Origin: Dyadobacter sandarakinus
GTDB lineage: Bacteria > Bacteroidota > Bacteroidia > Cytophagales > Spirosomataceae
Length of the DNA: 64,000 nucleotides
Direction: 5' to 3'
Assembly (NCBI RefSeq): GCF_016894445.1
Contig: NZ_CP056775.1
Span: forward strand, 372,001-436,000
Shown: positions 50,701-59,411 of the stretch, in pieces
How the letters are laid out: every line of letters starts with the position of its first letter
Position numbering within the stretch: position 1 is the first letter of the stretch
Notes under the pieces: model-generated
Told to the model about the DNA's origin: nothing
What the model saw: the letters and a program-made list of their open reading frames with translations, nothing else
The model's database searches: none
Made by a program: the position numbers and the translations under genes

Positions 50701-53511
50701 ATGATCCAGCATTCGGCGGCGGCCAATTACATCATCGGAGATAAGATCATTTCAGAGGTAGGTATTTATAAGTTCACCTTCGCCACCTACCGCAATGATG
50801 GGGATGATTACAGCTACACCCGCACGAAGAAAGACGATTTGACCTTTACGCTTTACGATAAGGATTACACCGATAAGGCGCAGTTCTTTTTGTGGGGAGC
50901 AGAAAGCAATACCCTGATCGGAGAGATTGACCCTGACGGAACATCGGCATTTACTACAACCGAGCCATGGGATGTTAAGATGGTTATCGAGGGTGTCATG
51001 CACGATGCTGGCGTGTCTGTTTTAGGCTCCGAAATCGGAGACCTTGACACGGCCAACTACACCCAGAATCCAGCTACACAAGACGCCGAGTACTTCCAAC
51101 TGGGAGAAGTGCGCACAGACTTTGATCCAAGCACCTACAACGTTGTTTTGACGCTTAGTCTGACCGGCGAAGAGGTTTATAAACGCCTTGCCTCATTTAC
51201 GATCAACAAGTATAAGGTTAAGCCTTCGGGCGGCTTGAAGCTGGGTAGCATTCCGACCAACAGCACCAACTTTGATTTCATCGCCAATCTTCCGCTGAAA
51301 GGAGGCTCCTTTGATCTGCCCTATAACTGGACCGTGCTTTGTGATGCGGTTTCTGATTTTTACGATTGGGAGGGATGGACGCTGCATGAGCTTCGCAATG
51401 ATGCTTTGGTTGAGCAGAACATCGCCTCATTTACCGGTGACCCTCAGTTTGAAGAGTACGACACGCCCATTACGCAGTCTGACATTCTGTTCTTTGGTGA
51501 GCTTAACAGTACTCAGATAGGAGACATCCATAAAACACCATCTACGTTCCGGGCGGTTCTCACCAGACGCCTAGGAGGGGCAAGCGGAGCGGTTGTAGCC
51601 AAATACCAGTCTGATTTCAGCTTTGGACCTGCCGTGGACGTTACAAACACCCCGACAGGCGATCCGGTACTTGGCAAGCAAAGGATAATTGCTCGGTTTG
51701 GCATGAGAAAAACGGCCGGCCCGGGAGTGGATATCCTGGATGTGCGGGTGGACTATGAGACGATTGAAATCTTTGATCCGTTCACAGGAGGATTAAACCA
51801 TCTGCGGGTCAAGGACAAGGGCATTACGTACCCTAAGATCCAGGATGTGTCCACCATGTCGATCCTGGGTAATGTGACAGCATCGGCAGCCACGGTTCAG
51901 GAGGTTCAATTGCTTACGTCCGTAACCCTTTCAGGCGCATCGAATAGCAACCTTGCAACGGCTCTTGCAATTAAGACCTACATTGACAATAAAGCCATGT
52001 CGGGCGTGTCGGGTACCATCGGCAGGGTGCCGAAGTATTTGACTGCAAACACTCTGGGAGATAGCTTAATCAGAGAGTCAGGGACTACTGTCTTTGCTGA
52101 GGGTGCGCTTTACGTAGGGGCAGCAGCTAATGAGAAAGTAACCCTTGCAGGTAATCCGGCAAACTCATACCTTTTTTTCAGGGATTCGGCCGGCACTTCA
52201 AGGTATTATGTGGATGCCAATGCTACCCGCTTACAGTTCAACGCGGGATCAACAGAGGTGTTCCGGATCAATGCGTCTACACTCGATACTACCTTTGCCA
52301 AAGCGATCACCATTGGAGGAACAGCCGCGCCGTTGAATGTTAGCTCGAATTTGAAGGTGACCAACTTTAACGCGGACTATCTGGATGATCAACACGGGCC
52401 TTACTACCTGGATAGGGCAAACCATACCGGAACACAGTTAGCAGCTACGATTAGCGATCTATCCAGCGCGGTTAAAGCCATAACTTTGTCGGGCCTGTCA
52501 ACAGGAACCTTCACCCCTGTTACAGCCTCGGATAACTTTATTTCTGCAATCGGGAAACTACAAGGTCAAATCACGAACGGAGCAGGTAGCAGCTCGGCGA
52601 GCGGCACGATTGGAAGGCTGGCAAAGTTCACCAGTGCAAACGGTGTAGGAAACAGTATTGTCTCCGAAACGACAAACAATATTTCAGTAGCCGGGCAGAT
52701 AAGCATTAACCGGAGTGTAGCAGCAGACAGTCAAATCTATCAGGAGTTCACCCCAACGGATTACGGTATCGGCAAGCCGCGGATGTATATCTATCGGTCT
52801 AATACAAACCTTTACCAGTTTGTAAGCTCTGATTCGTCAGGCAATCATGGCGATATTGACTTTATCGCAACGAACCTGACCTATAACAGCCAGACGATAG
52901 CAACCCGGGCGTGGGCTAATACGCAGTTCTCCTTGCTGGGTCATACGCATACGGCCTCGCAGATTACCAACTTCACCCCCGCAGTACGGGCATCGGTTTC
53001 TGCTGGCTCAGGGATCAGCTATGATTCATCTACGGGGATTATCTCGGCCGCGGGTGGCGGAGGAACAATTACAGGTGGCGGGACGACAGGAAACTTCGTA
53101 AAGTGGACAGGAGCTACTGCCATTGGTAATGCCCCTATGTTTGACAATGGAACGGAAATCAACATCCCATCAGGAAGATCCTTTGGTGTGGAAGGCCCGG
53201 CAGCAGTTAGGAACTACCTGCATGTGCATAAATACCTGGCCGTGGGCAAAGTGGATCAGCATGGAGCGATCGTAGTGCATAACCAAGAGTCGGGTGCGCC
53301 AATTCCTTCTGTTGCCTTGGAAATTCGAAGCACAACGCACGGGTTTTTGCCGCCTAGAATGACTATCCAGCAGATGCAATCTATCCCTAATCCGCCCGTA
53401 GGATTAATAGTGCAGGCGTCAAGCGGCACAACTGATGGGCTCTATCAATATTGCCGTGGAACCAGCGGGGAGCTCCAATGGAAAAGGTTCTTGAATACCG
53501 ATGATTTATAG
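47782..53511 (+). CDS. Tail tip / central fibre fusion protein
   Basis: 1909 aa. The first 700 residues are beta-rich tip protein (AYGLKYFSRYRDVDGRIKRV at the start, TRPLKVFEGDIKIKP near 680) with a lysine run (residues about 350-356, KKKKKK). Residues about 760-1350 contain repeated Ig-like or fibronectin-like units, each with a YxxxLxTFTxNKYK-type linker. From about 1380 it turns to fibre (TPTGD, LRVKDKGITYPKI) with repeats such as SNLATALAIKTYID and SSASGTIGRLAKFTSANGVG, similar to the 28182 fibre. It ends with PPRMTIQQMQSIPNPPVG. It combines the tip and distal fibre roles. Upstream and downstream genes are tail genes. Confidence 0.82.
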   Translation: MAYGLKYFSRYRDVDGRIKRVNFYKADYAGPITEWNNDAGAVQYDKGASDSFFPVNPIVSTQAKIGLVFKEQYDLSEFVFDRKTFFCEVIIETTNAVEWSGWVEPWDAAHDYTRPPYRANLTVSCGLAHLSKKKYVSPDTAFKKTGLTIIRECLNIIGSSLNIVVSTHMKENSFPGGAVLGLTSFEINTIRYYDENGEAMHCDEIIIDILNKNNAEIVQANNKWVIRGIADHATGFEVSALEFPSNGAAAFATTLPATYSVNADVSLSLAGGQIRILPPITKYRTEVDLGVQLPYFLNGNMLLWTDAGLVGWDFSHMTKGRPGWERYMISSEGNLSALKINGKAPKPYTKKKKKKFIQVLVPILTGMIGANLKNKYIDLEPKEWIESPVGAVSKGDKSLTISFEYETAPFSSDILIAVRLPGKNLTDGKIITRWLAPGTGNADVSDEFKFIRVPPVNREGLINRGKINVAGNPNYPNGTTVNWAYVVEGVPEGEVRRIGGASGVPVENGDLVVSKIANTGGTQAAVGDKWSVINIRNNPKRGTFETVVKVEWLNRVSPQDVNKEPPLQGVYVRFYKISDEGQPGDWYKIYNLKGALEGFVASDESGRYATTLERGSKTDEEAETIQLITGDYNPYFSGALTKPSSTSNTSSWRRRTALEESMSIYRAMMLDRLCLTTRPLKVFEGDIKIKPGGAELSYLHSLIFADQDNIRMRIVRFSYNDARRIASITAVEVKYEEVPAAELRQDSYIPGSRQLNTIPGQGDGVYPTKEDSTNGRVSAEDTPLSSEQLIEDIQENARLNALFENVEPLSYTVGEESLSAVDLNNFLSQVFIESNEEQDEEDQFDLSTLEITLVETPRWISKVFFDGLVISALAKPTDIGVYKVIIKLYDAESDVELIQEIPVKVYPKTTIKYSLRDLSGTVPKVLGELINGGGYTKPDKWDILVNVTGNHDGWYARLQGMGLDIRPSVDPYSMIQHSAAANYIIGDKIISEVGIYKFTFATYRNDGDDYSYTRTKKDDLTFTLYDKDYTDKAQFFLWGAESNTLIGEIDPDGTSAFTTTEPWDVKMVIEGVMHDAGVSVLGSEIGDLDTANYTQNPATQDAEYFQLGEVRTDFDPSTYNVVLTLSLTGEEVYKRLASFTINKYKVKPSGGLKLGSIPTNSTNFDFIANLPLKGGSFDLPYNWTVLCDAVSDFYDWEGWTLHELRNDALVEQNIASFTGDPQFEEYDTPITQSDILFFGELNSTQIGDIHKTPSTFRAVLTRRLGGASGAVVAKYQSDFSFGPAVDVTNTPTGDPVLGKQRIIARFGMRKTAGPGVDILDVRVDYETIEIFDPFTGGLNHLRVKDKGITYPKIQDVSTMSILGNVTASAATVQEVQLLTSVTLSGASNSNLATALAIKTYIDNKAMSGVSGTIGRVPKYLTANTLGDSLIRESGTTVFAEGALYVGAAANEKVTLAGNPANSYLFFRDSAGTSRYYVDANATRLQFNAGSTEVFRINASTLDTTFAKAITIGGTAAPLNVSSNLKVTNFNADYLDDQHGPYYLDRANHTGTQLAATISDLSSAVKAITLSGLSTGTFTPVTASDNFISAIGKLQGQITNGAGSSSASGTIGRLAKFTSANGVGNSIVSETTNNISVAGQISINRSVAADSQIYQEFTPTDYGIGKPRMYIYRSNTNLYQFVSSDSSGNHGDIDFIATNLTYNSQTIATRAWANTQFSLLGHTHTASQITNFTPAVRASVSAGSGISYDSSTGIISAAGGGGTITGGGTTGNFVKWTGATAIGNAPMFDNGTEINIPSGRSFGVEGPAAVRNYLHVHKYLAVGKVDQHGAIVVHNQESGAPIPSVALEIRSTTHGFLPPRMTIQQMQSIPNPPVGLIVQASSGTTDGLYQYCRGTSGELQWKRFLNTDDL

Positions 53512-53543
53512 TCATAATCTTATGATTTACAAAGCTTAATGCA

Positions 53544-53551
53544 TATATTTG
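53544..53551 (+). promoter_or_regulatory. Promoter -7 element before operator copy 3
   Basis: TATATTTG matches TAnnTTTG. No good -33 TTG at 19 bases. Predicted start about 53,558 falls at the left edge of the palindrome 53559-53584, so a protein there would block this promoter. Confidence 0.4.
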
Positions 53552-53558
53552 GGTAAAT

Positions 53559-53584
53559 ACTTAATCATCAATTTGTGATTAAGT
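53559..53584. promoter_or_regulatory. Operator-like palindrome, copy 3 of 3 (perfect)
   Basis: ACTTAATCA, spacer TCAATTTG, TGATTAAGT: perfect 9-bp arms. It lies 98 bases before the gene at 53682. The gap 53512-53681 holds nothing else except the repeated ACTAAATCGA motif at 53665. Confidence 0.6.
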
Positions 53585-53681
53585 TGAATGGTAAAAGAAG
53601 GAAGTATTTGTAGTGAAAGTAACTAGAAAAGCCGTCCGAGGCTATTCTAGAATTAGAAAAGCAAACTAAATCGATAATTAC

Positions 53682-54065
53682 ATGAGCAACTACTGGTTGA
53701 TTTATTGGATTACTAGGCTTGATAACATTCAAGGCGCTTTCGCGTTTGCAGCATTTGCTTCATTGGCCGCAGCGCTTTTCCTTTTCATGAGCTTCATGGT
53801 AGGTTTGGATTATGATTCGGAGTCCGAAATTGAAACAAAAAATAAATGGAGAAAGAGCTTTCTAATTGCCGGGGTTATTTTTGGTGCTATTGCGGTTGTA
53901 ATCCCTTCGAAAAATGACGCAATTATGATAGCGGCGGGAGGCAAAGCAATGGACTTTGTAGAGCAAGATTCCAGCCTGTCAAAGCTACCAAAACAGACTA
54001 CGCTATTTATTACTAAGTACTTGGATGGCAAGATTGCCGACATGGAAAAAGAGGATCAAAAATAA
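53682..54065 (+). CDS. Two-pass membrane protein
   Basis: 127 aa. Hydrophobic segments at about 19-40 (AFAFAAFASLAAALFLFMSF) and 61-75 (SFLIAGVIFGAIAVVI), with a charged loop between and a polar C-terminus. The size and two spans fit a holin-like or host-membrane protein, but it is not next to the lysin. The perfect operator copy lies upstream, so it may be switched with lysogeny. Confidence 0.6.
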   Translation: MSNYWLIYWITRLDNIQGAFAFAAFASLAAALFLFMSFMVGLDYDSESEIETKNKWRKSFLIAGVIFGAIAVVIPSKNDAIMIAAGGKAMDFVEQDSSLSKLPKQTTLFITKYLDGKIADMEKEDQK

Positions 54066-54085
54066 AATTCTATACTAAATCGAAC

Positions 54086-54571
54086 ATGAAAATTTCCTGT
54101 AACAGGCTAAGAGAGTTATACCTCGAAGCGGGCCTTATTGTTTCGCAGAATGCATTAGGACTTTCCTCTGACATTAAACTTAATAAGCTGGCGGCATCTG
54201 CAAAATCAATCCTTGCCAAAGAAGTTGAGCCGGACTTAAAGGTGATTGAAGATCGCCGCAATGACGTGATTGACCAGGTTCGTTTGGATTACATTGACAA
54301 GCCGCAAACTGACGCAGTAAATGCACAATTCAGGCAGGAATTAAGCCAACATCCGGGCTGGCAAGAGGTGACCGCTCAAACGATTGAGACCTGGGAGAAA
54401 GAAGTAGAATTCGATTTCACGCCTGTTCCGGTCAAGATCAAAGATGAGATGTCAGACAAGTTTAAGTCTGAGCCTGTCGAGGTCAATGAATACGGCATGA
54501 TCCACAAGATCAACCCATACACGGCTTTCCTGAGAATGATCGAGGAGGGTTTCATAACTGTCGAAGAGTAG
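54086..54571 (+). CDS. Uncharacterised tail-region protein
   Basis: 161 aa, mostly helical, starting MKISCNRLRELYLEAGLIVS. Contains VRLDYIDKPQTDAVNAQFRQ. It precedes the BppU-type spike gene and may be its chaperone or an adaptor; no family is recognised. ACTAAATCGA lies 2 bases before its ATG. Confidence 0.5.
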   Translation: MKISCNRLRELYLEAGLIVSQNALGLSSDIKLNKLAASAKSILAKEVEPDLKVIEDRRNDVIDQVRLDYIDKPQTDAVNAQFRQELSQHPGWQEVTAQTIETWEKEVEFDFTPVPVKIKDEMSDKFKSEPVEVNEYGMIHKINPYTAFLRMIEEGFITVEE

Positions 54572-54592
54572 TAACGTATATATACCACCGTA

Positions 54593-56602
54593 ATGGATAA
54601 CCAGCCGATCCGGTTAGATAAAGTATTCACAGCCTTCAAGCTTAATCCCTTCGACGTTCAAATAGATCTCGAAGAGGGATTTTCTGTTTCCGGGCCTGTC
54701 ACCTTGGAGCTATTTTATGACGGGGTAGCTCAGCCGGACGTGGTTGTTCCTGTAACGGTTTCGGGCGATCAGATCAGCTTCACATTCACGCCGGAGCAGC
54801 TGCAAGCCATGCCTACAAAAGGGGCTCAGTTCTTCATCAAATACGGTGGAGAGTACCATTTTGAGGCACCGATTGTAACAACGCTAAACGGCGCATTACC
54901 TACCAGCCGGGCAATTTCTGTTACTACGCCACTCAGTCAGGTTATCCGGGTTTCGGCCTACAATGACCTGGGGCTTTCTGCTTCGGCTGCTGTTCAGAAT
55001 ACTTACCTGAAAGACTTGGCGTCGGCAACCCTTGAAGATGTTGATCAGGAATGGGAGGAGGTAACCAGCACAACAGCGGGAACATCAGCTAACAGCGCAA
55101 CGGTTAACCCGACCACAAAGGTGATTTCTCTGACCGCATCAGCTACCGGGGTAGGGGCCAACCTGAGACAAACATTCAATCTGACCAATTTCACGGACCT
55201 GAAAAAAGGTGACGTGATTACGATCATGGGCCAGTGGAAGGAGTCTATCACCAATGCCATTAATACGGAGCGATTTAAAATGACGCTGATTGCTAATGGT
55301 TCAGCGGTGAGTGTCTTTCCAAGAGTTAAGCAGCTGACGCCTACAGTTCTGCAATACGAGGCAGATTACACTGTACAGACCATTTCTGACTCGCTGGAGG
55401 TGCGCTTTACAATCGGGGCGGGTAATACTGCTTTTGGCTCTACCAATACTTACACTTGGGTGTTCTTAGGAATCGGCTACGACAAGCAGAAATTTGACCA
55501 GTTTTCGCGGTTGAATGCAGATGCGGTCAAAAAAACGCTGAACTCGCTTTACCCGTTTTATGAGAGGTCGCCAAAAATTTCAAAGGCTTCGGGCAATGGC
55601 ACTATTGACGACTCTGCAATCATTCAGGACGAAATTAATGATGCAATTCAGACCTCGGGGAAGTACGAATTCAGGCGCGGGCAAGTATCAAAAGTCCTTT
55701 CGCCACTGAGCATTAAAGGCGGTCTGCATATTTACGGCTATAACCGCTCAGGAGCGCGAATTAATGGCGATACTGCTGGAATGAATGTCTTTGAGATTGA
55801 TACGACATCCTCTGTTTGGTTCAGTCACTTTGAGATTGGGCGTTCAGCAAACGTAACAGCAACCGCGATTAAATTTCTTTCTAATGTAATAAATAGGAGG
55901 TCACTGATTGAAGACATGCGGTTTACCTCAGTTAAAGGGCTTGAAGTATTTAGCTCAGATGGCCTCGAAGTATGGAAAAGCGAGTTTCAAGGCCCGCAAA
56001 ATCCTGTCACCATTGATACATCAGCAGGCGTTGGGACGGTGTCGAACGCTCTTTTCAATTGGAATAAGTTCATAGACTGCGATAAGAATGCATTTGATAT
56101 TTATAGTGCCAGCAATTTAACTATTGCCAATAACGAGTGTAGAAGCACAGGCACCACTTACATTGACAACTTCGCGCGGCTATCGCTGAAGTATGTTGCG
56201 ACCAACAAAGGGCTATTCCTATTTGGGAATAATGTATCAGGTATTCAAAATAATGGCTTGGTAGTATCGACTGATGCCGATGTGTTTTTAAAGCGACTGG
56301 AAGCGTACGATAACACCTTTGAATGTCAAGCTGCGGCGTCATCAGCTAACTGCATTTCTCTGACGGCGACTACCTCTAACGGTATTGAAGACGTTAGCGT
56401 GGAAAGCAATAAGCTTTACAATAAGCTTTACGGTGTAACAGGCACAAATATCAAGAATTTCATTTTTGGAGGAGGCCGAGTAATAGGGGATGGAACAGCA
56501 GGATCAAGAGCGTTAAACCTTACGAATGCAAGCTACTCTGTATACTCTTTTCTTCGTTCAGGGCAGTCTACTGCAGATGTGCTAACAGGAACCGCATTGT
56601 AG
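54593..56602 (+). CDS. Tailspike: BppU-like N-terminus and beta-helix body
   Basis: 669 aa. The first 120 residues ([20 protein letters not shown], then [20 protein letters not shown]) look like a BppU-type baseplate attachment domain. A jelly-roll like part (about 150-300) follows, then residues about 310-660 form a parallel beta-helix of pectate-lyase kind: [31 protein letters not shown]- and NNVSG-type turns. Acts as a receptor-binding or glycan-degrading spike, inferred. The next gene starts one base after the stop. Confidence 0.78.
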   Translation: MDNQPIRLDKVFTAFKLNPFDVQIDLEEGFSVSGPVTLELFYDGVAQPDVVVPVTVSGDQISFTFTPEQLQAMPTKGAQFFIKYGGEYHFEAPIVTTLNGALPTSRAISVTTPLSQVIRVSAYNDLGLSASAAVQNTYLKDLASATLEDVDQEWEEVTSTTAGTSANSATVNPTTKVISLTASATGVGANLRQTFNLTNFTDLKKGDVITIMGQWKESITNAINTERFKMTLIANGSAVSVFPRVKQLTPTVLQYEADYTVQTISDSLEVRFTIGAGNTAFGSTNTYTWVFLGIGYDKQKFDQFSRLNADAVKKTLNSLYPFYERSPKISKASGNGTIDDSAIIQDEINDAIQTSGKYEFRRGQVSKVLSPLSIKGGLHIYGYNRSGARINGDTAGMNVFEIDTTSSVWFSHFEIGRSANVTATAIKFLSNVINRRSLIEDMRFTSVKGLEVFSSDGLEVWKSEFQGPQNPVTIDTSAGVGTVSNALFNWNKFIDCDKNAFDIYSASNLTIANNECRSTGTTYIDNFARLSLKYVATNKGLFLFGNNVSGIQNNGLVVSTDADVFLKRLEAYDNTFECQAAASSANCISLTATTSNGIEDVSVESNKLYNKLYGVTGTNIKNFIFGGGRVIGDGTAGSRALNLTNASYSVYSFLRSGQSTADVLTGTAL

Positions 56603-56603
56603 A

Positions 56604-59150
56604 ATGGCAATTACGATCACAACGACATCGAGCCTTAACCAGGACTTTCTTCTGGATCGAAGCAACGCGATCTATCCTGTCTTTGTGGACAATACGCCGT
56701 ACACTTCTTTTACGGGCCCAACGCAAATGCCTGCTTCCTACCTGCAATACTTTCCTTTGAAGGCAACAGGAGGGAGCACTTACACATGGTCGCTTCTGAG
56801 CGGATCTTTACCTGATGGGCTTGCACTTTCGTCTGACGGAAAGATATCAGGAACACCAACCCGGGAGGGAGATTACACCTTTACCGTTCAGTGCAATTCA
56901 GGCTCTGAGAGCGGTCAAAAAACACTCTCCTTAACAGCACACCCATTCCGGGCTAAGTGGCATGCAGAGGCTAAATACGCGGCCTTTCTGACTATGGGTT
57001 CAGTCCAGTATCCAGTAAAGTTTAAACCGGCGGAGCTGCCCGAAGCAGATGCCAGAATTACAAATTTCAATGCTGATTCATGGGTGACGCAATTGAAGAA
57101 CTTGGGATTTAGTTTCCTGAACTATTCAGCTTACTCAACAGACTCGGTAAGAATGTGGCCGTCTACGTCTACCTGGCCAGGAATTAGGCACATGAAGACA
57201 AGTCGCGATTACCTTGGAGAGCTTATAGCAGCCTGTCATGCGCAGAACATGAAGTTTGCCATTTACTTCCCGGTAGATACCATACGGAATGACCCGAAGT
57301 GGCAAAACGATGATCCAAGTGCTGTTGATTTGGATGGAAACACCACCTACACTACAAACACAACAGATCCCCTTAGCGGAAATTATGTCGGGAAATTTAT
57401 TGCAGGCCGTAGCGGGCGCAATGCCGACCCTCCATCAAAGGCAGACTGGGGTACCCGAAACCTTGCCCTTATTGAAGAAGTTGTTACAAAGGGAGTAGAC
57501 ATGATTTGGTTTGATGTCGGCGCAACTAACCCAGGATTGTATGTACCTGGCGAGATTGAGCCAGACTTTTCTCGCTGGACTAGGCTAATGTCTATAATGC
57601 GATGGCGAAATCCATTTTTAGTATTTGGAGTTAATGGAGGTATTAATGATACAAGAACCGGCCTTGGCAATCAATGGCTGTATCCGCACCCGGATGTTAA
57701 TATCTACGAGGGAACAGCAGGAGAGTCTTATCTGGCATCAACGCTGGTGAATGGCTTTCCAAACATCACCCCCAAAAGGATGTCCATTGAGTCTCTGAAC
57801 CTGCTCGACAAGAACTACACCTGGAATCCTCCGATCAACGTGCCGGGGCAGACCAAGGACATTTCAGTGATGATTGACAGCATTCAGAAGAACTGGAAGA
57901 AAGGAGCGACCTACATGCTGAACTGGGCTACGGGTGTAGATGGGACTATGGTGCCGCCTCAGTACACGGACGCACTTAATAAGCTGGCGGCATTCGTAAA
58001 GCCTCAGTTAGGCGTTTCTGAAATGCCGTACATTGACATTACAAACGGATTGCTGACAATATCAACGTCAACCAAGACCCGGATTTTCTACACGCTGGAT
58101 GGTTCAACTCCAACAGTCGACAGTAAGATTTACACGGAGTCATTTACGCTGACAGCCAACGCTAGAGTGCAAGCCATCAGCCAGAATAAAGAGGGCAAGC
58201 TGAGTATTGTGCGCGAGAAAACGTTCCGGCTGCCGGCCACTATTTCCCGTCCCGAGCTACCAAAAGCTTTTACGTCAGAAGTTACAGGTGACACCCTGGC
58301 GACAGAAGCTAACAACCAATACCGGGGAATGGCATTTACGGTCGGACAGAGACCCTTGCAGCTGTTTCAGGTTGGAAGGAAAGCAGGAGCAACCACTGAC
58401 AAGGATCTTATCATACGAAAGGCGGTAACATTCGAGCCTGTTTTAGCAGACGTATTCAAGGCGAACGGAGTAATTGATGCAGACGGGTTTCAATACAGTG
58501 ACATTATGCCGGTAACACTGCTGCCGGGGAACGCCTACTTTATTGGGATCAAAGAGGGCAGTACGGATCAATACCCGTCCAATGCATTCGCCTCTATCCC
58601 ACAGTCCAGGTTCATGCGGATTACAGGGCCAAAGATTATGAACACGCTGGGGGACGTCAACCCGATTGTCAACGACAATAAGGGGCAGTTTCTGAACATG
58701 CGGTTTAAGGTGCTGGCGAATCCCTCAGGAAACAAGCTAGCGGGGGTACCGGTCAGGTTTAAGTCCCATTCATCTCCTTACAGTGATCTTCCTCCTAATG
58801 CGGTCATTTATTACGCCTCCAATGAGGTTGATAGTGAGGAGTACACATATGGCAGCCCGGGTGGTGGAGATTACACAGCATACCGGGAGTATGATTTGGG
58901 TTATGTGAAGAAGATCAGCAAGGTTGTTGTTAACTTTTTCAACAACAACACGGTGGCCATGGACCTGTTTGTAAGCGAAAACAAAAACCAGTTTACCAAG
59001 GTCGCCGCTATCGCTGACAATTACCAGAACAAGATAGTATTCACTTTTCCGGCCACGTACGGACAGTTTATTGACCTGAGAACGATTAAGCCAGACGGGC
59101 CAAATCAGGTAGGAAATGGCGCATTGATTACATCAATTGAAGCATACTAA
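56604..59150 (+). CDS. GH29-like tail enzyme with accessory binding domains
   Basis: 848 aa. Domains: an N-terminal phage part; an Ig-like/He_PIG unit (about 38-110, [20 protein letters not shown]); a GH29 alpha-L-fucosidase-like barrel (about 115-460) with [13 protein letters not shown] holding the expected nucleophile Asp and [20 protein letters not shown] near the end; a chitobiase-like C-terminal segment (about 480-545, [16 protein letters not shown]); then jelly-roll and discoidin-like parts to the end. No signal peptide, as expected for a virion protein. Fucosidase activity is an inference; a different barrel hydrolase is possible. Confidence 0.75.
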   Translation: MAITITTTSSLNQDFLLDRSNAIYPVFVDNTPYTSFTGPTQMPASYLQYFPLKATGGSTYTWSLLSGSLPDGLALSSDGKISGTPTREGDYTFTVQCNSGSESGQKTLSLTAHPFRAKWHAEAKYAAFLTMGSVQYPVKFKPAELPEADARITNFNADSWVTQLKNLGFSFLNYSAYSTDSVRMWPSTSTWPGIRHMKTSRDYLGELIAACHAQNMKFAIYFPVDTIRNDPKWQNDDPSAVDLDGNTTYTTNTTDPLSGNYVGKFIAGRSGRNADPPSKADWGTRNLALIEEVVTKGVDMIWFDVGATNPGLYVPGEIEPDFSRWTRLMSIMRWRNPFLVFGVNGGINDTRTGLGNQWLYPHPDVNIYEGTAGESYLASTLVNGFPNITPKRMSIESLNLLDKNYTWNPPINVPGQTKDISVMIDSIQKNWKKGATYMLNWATGVDGTMVPPQYTDALNKLAAFVKPQLGVSEMPYIDITNGLLTISTSTKTRIFYTLDGSTPTVDSKIYTESFTLTANARVQAISQNKEGKLSIVREKTFRLPATISRPELPKAFTSEVTGDTLATEANNQYRGMAFTVGQRPLQLFQVGRKAGATTDKDLIIRKAVTFEPVLADVFKANGVIDADGFQYSDIMPVTLLPGNAYFIGIKEGSTDQYPSNAFASIPQSRFMRITGPKIMNTLGDVNPIVNDNKGQFLNMRFKVLANPSGNKLAGVPVRFKSHSSPYSDLPPNAVIYYASNEVDSEEYTYGSPGGGDYTAYREYDLGYVKKISKVVVNFFNNNTVAMDLFVSENKNQFTKVAAIADNYQNKIVFTFPATYGQFIDLRTIKPDGPNQVGNGALITSIEAY

Positions 59151-59162
59151 ATCGAATCAACT

Positions 59163-59384
59163 ATGGAATGGAAGCCAATTGAGAGTACACCAAAGGACGG
59201 AAGGAGCATATTGTTGTTAGCTAAACTCCCATCTGGCGAGATTGAATGCTATGTCGCAAGATGGATAGATTACTATAACAGCTTGGAATGGCATATAGTA
59301 GGCGTTGAAGGAGTGGATTCAGAAATATATTATAAGGATCATTTGACCCACTGGATGTCATTGCCAGAGACGCCGAAAGAATAG
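59163..59384 (+). CDS. DUF551-like small protein
   Basis: 73 aa. MEWKPIESTPKDGRSILLLA is the start of DUF551 proteins, common in phages, and it ends with HLTHWMSLPETPKE as they do. Function unknown. The repeated ACTAAATCGA motif lies 7 bases before the ATG, overlapping the stop of the GH29-like gene. Confidence 0.8.
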   Translation: MEWKPIESTPKDGRSILLLAKLPSGEIECYVARWIDYYNSLEWHIVGVEGVDSEIYYKDHLTHWMSLPETPKE

Positions 59385-59411
59385 GTTTTTTTACACTTCA
59401 TCAACAAGCAA

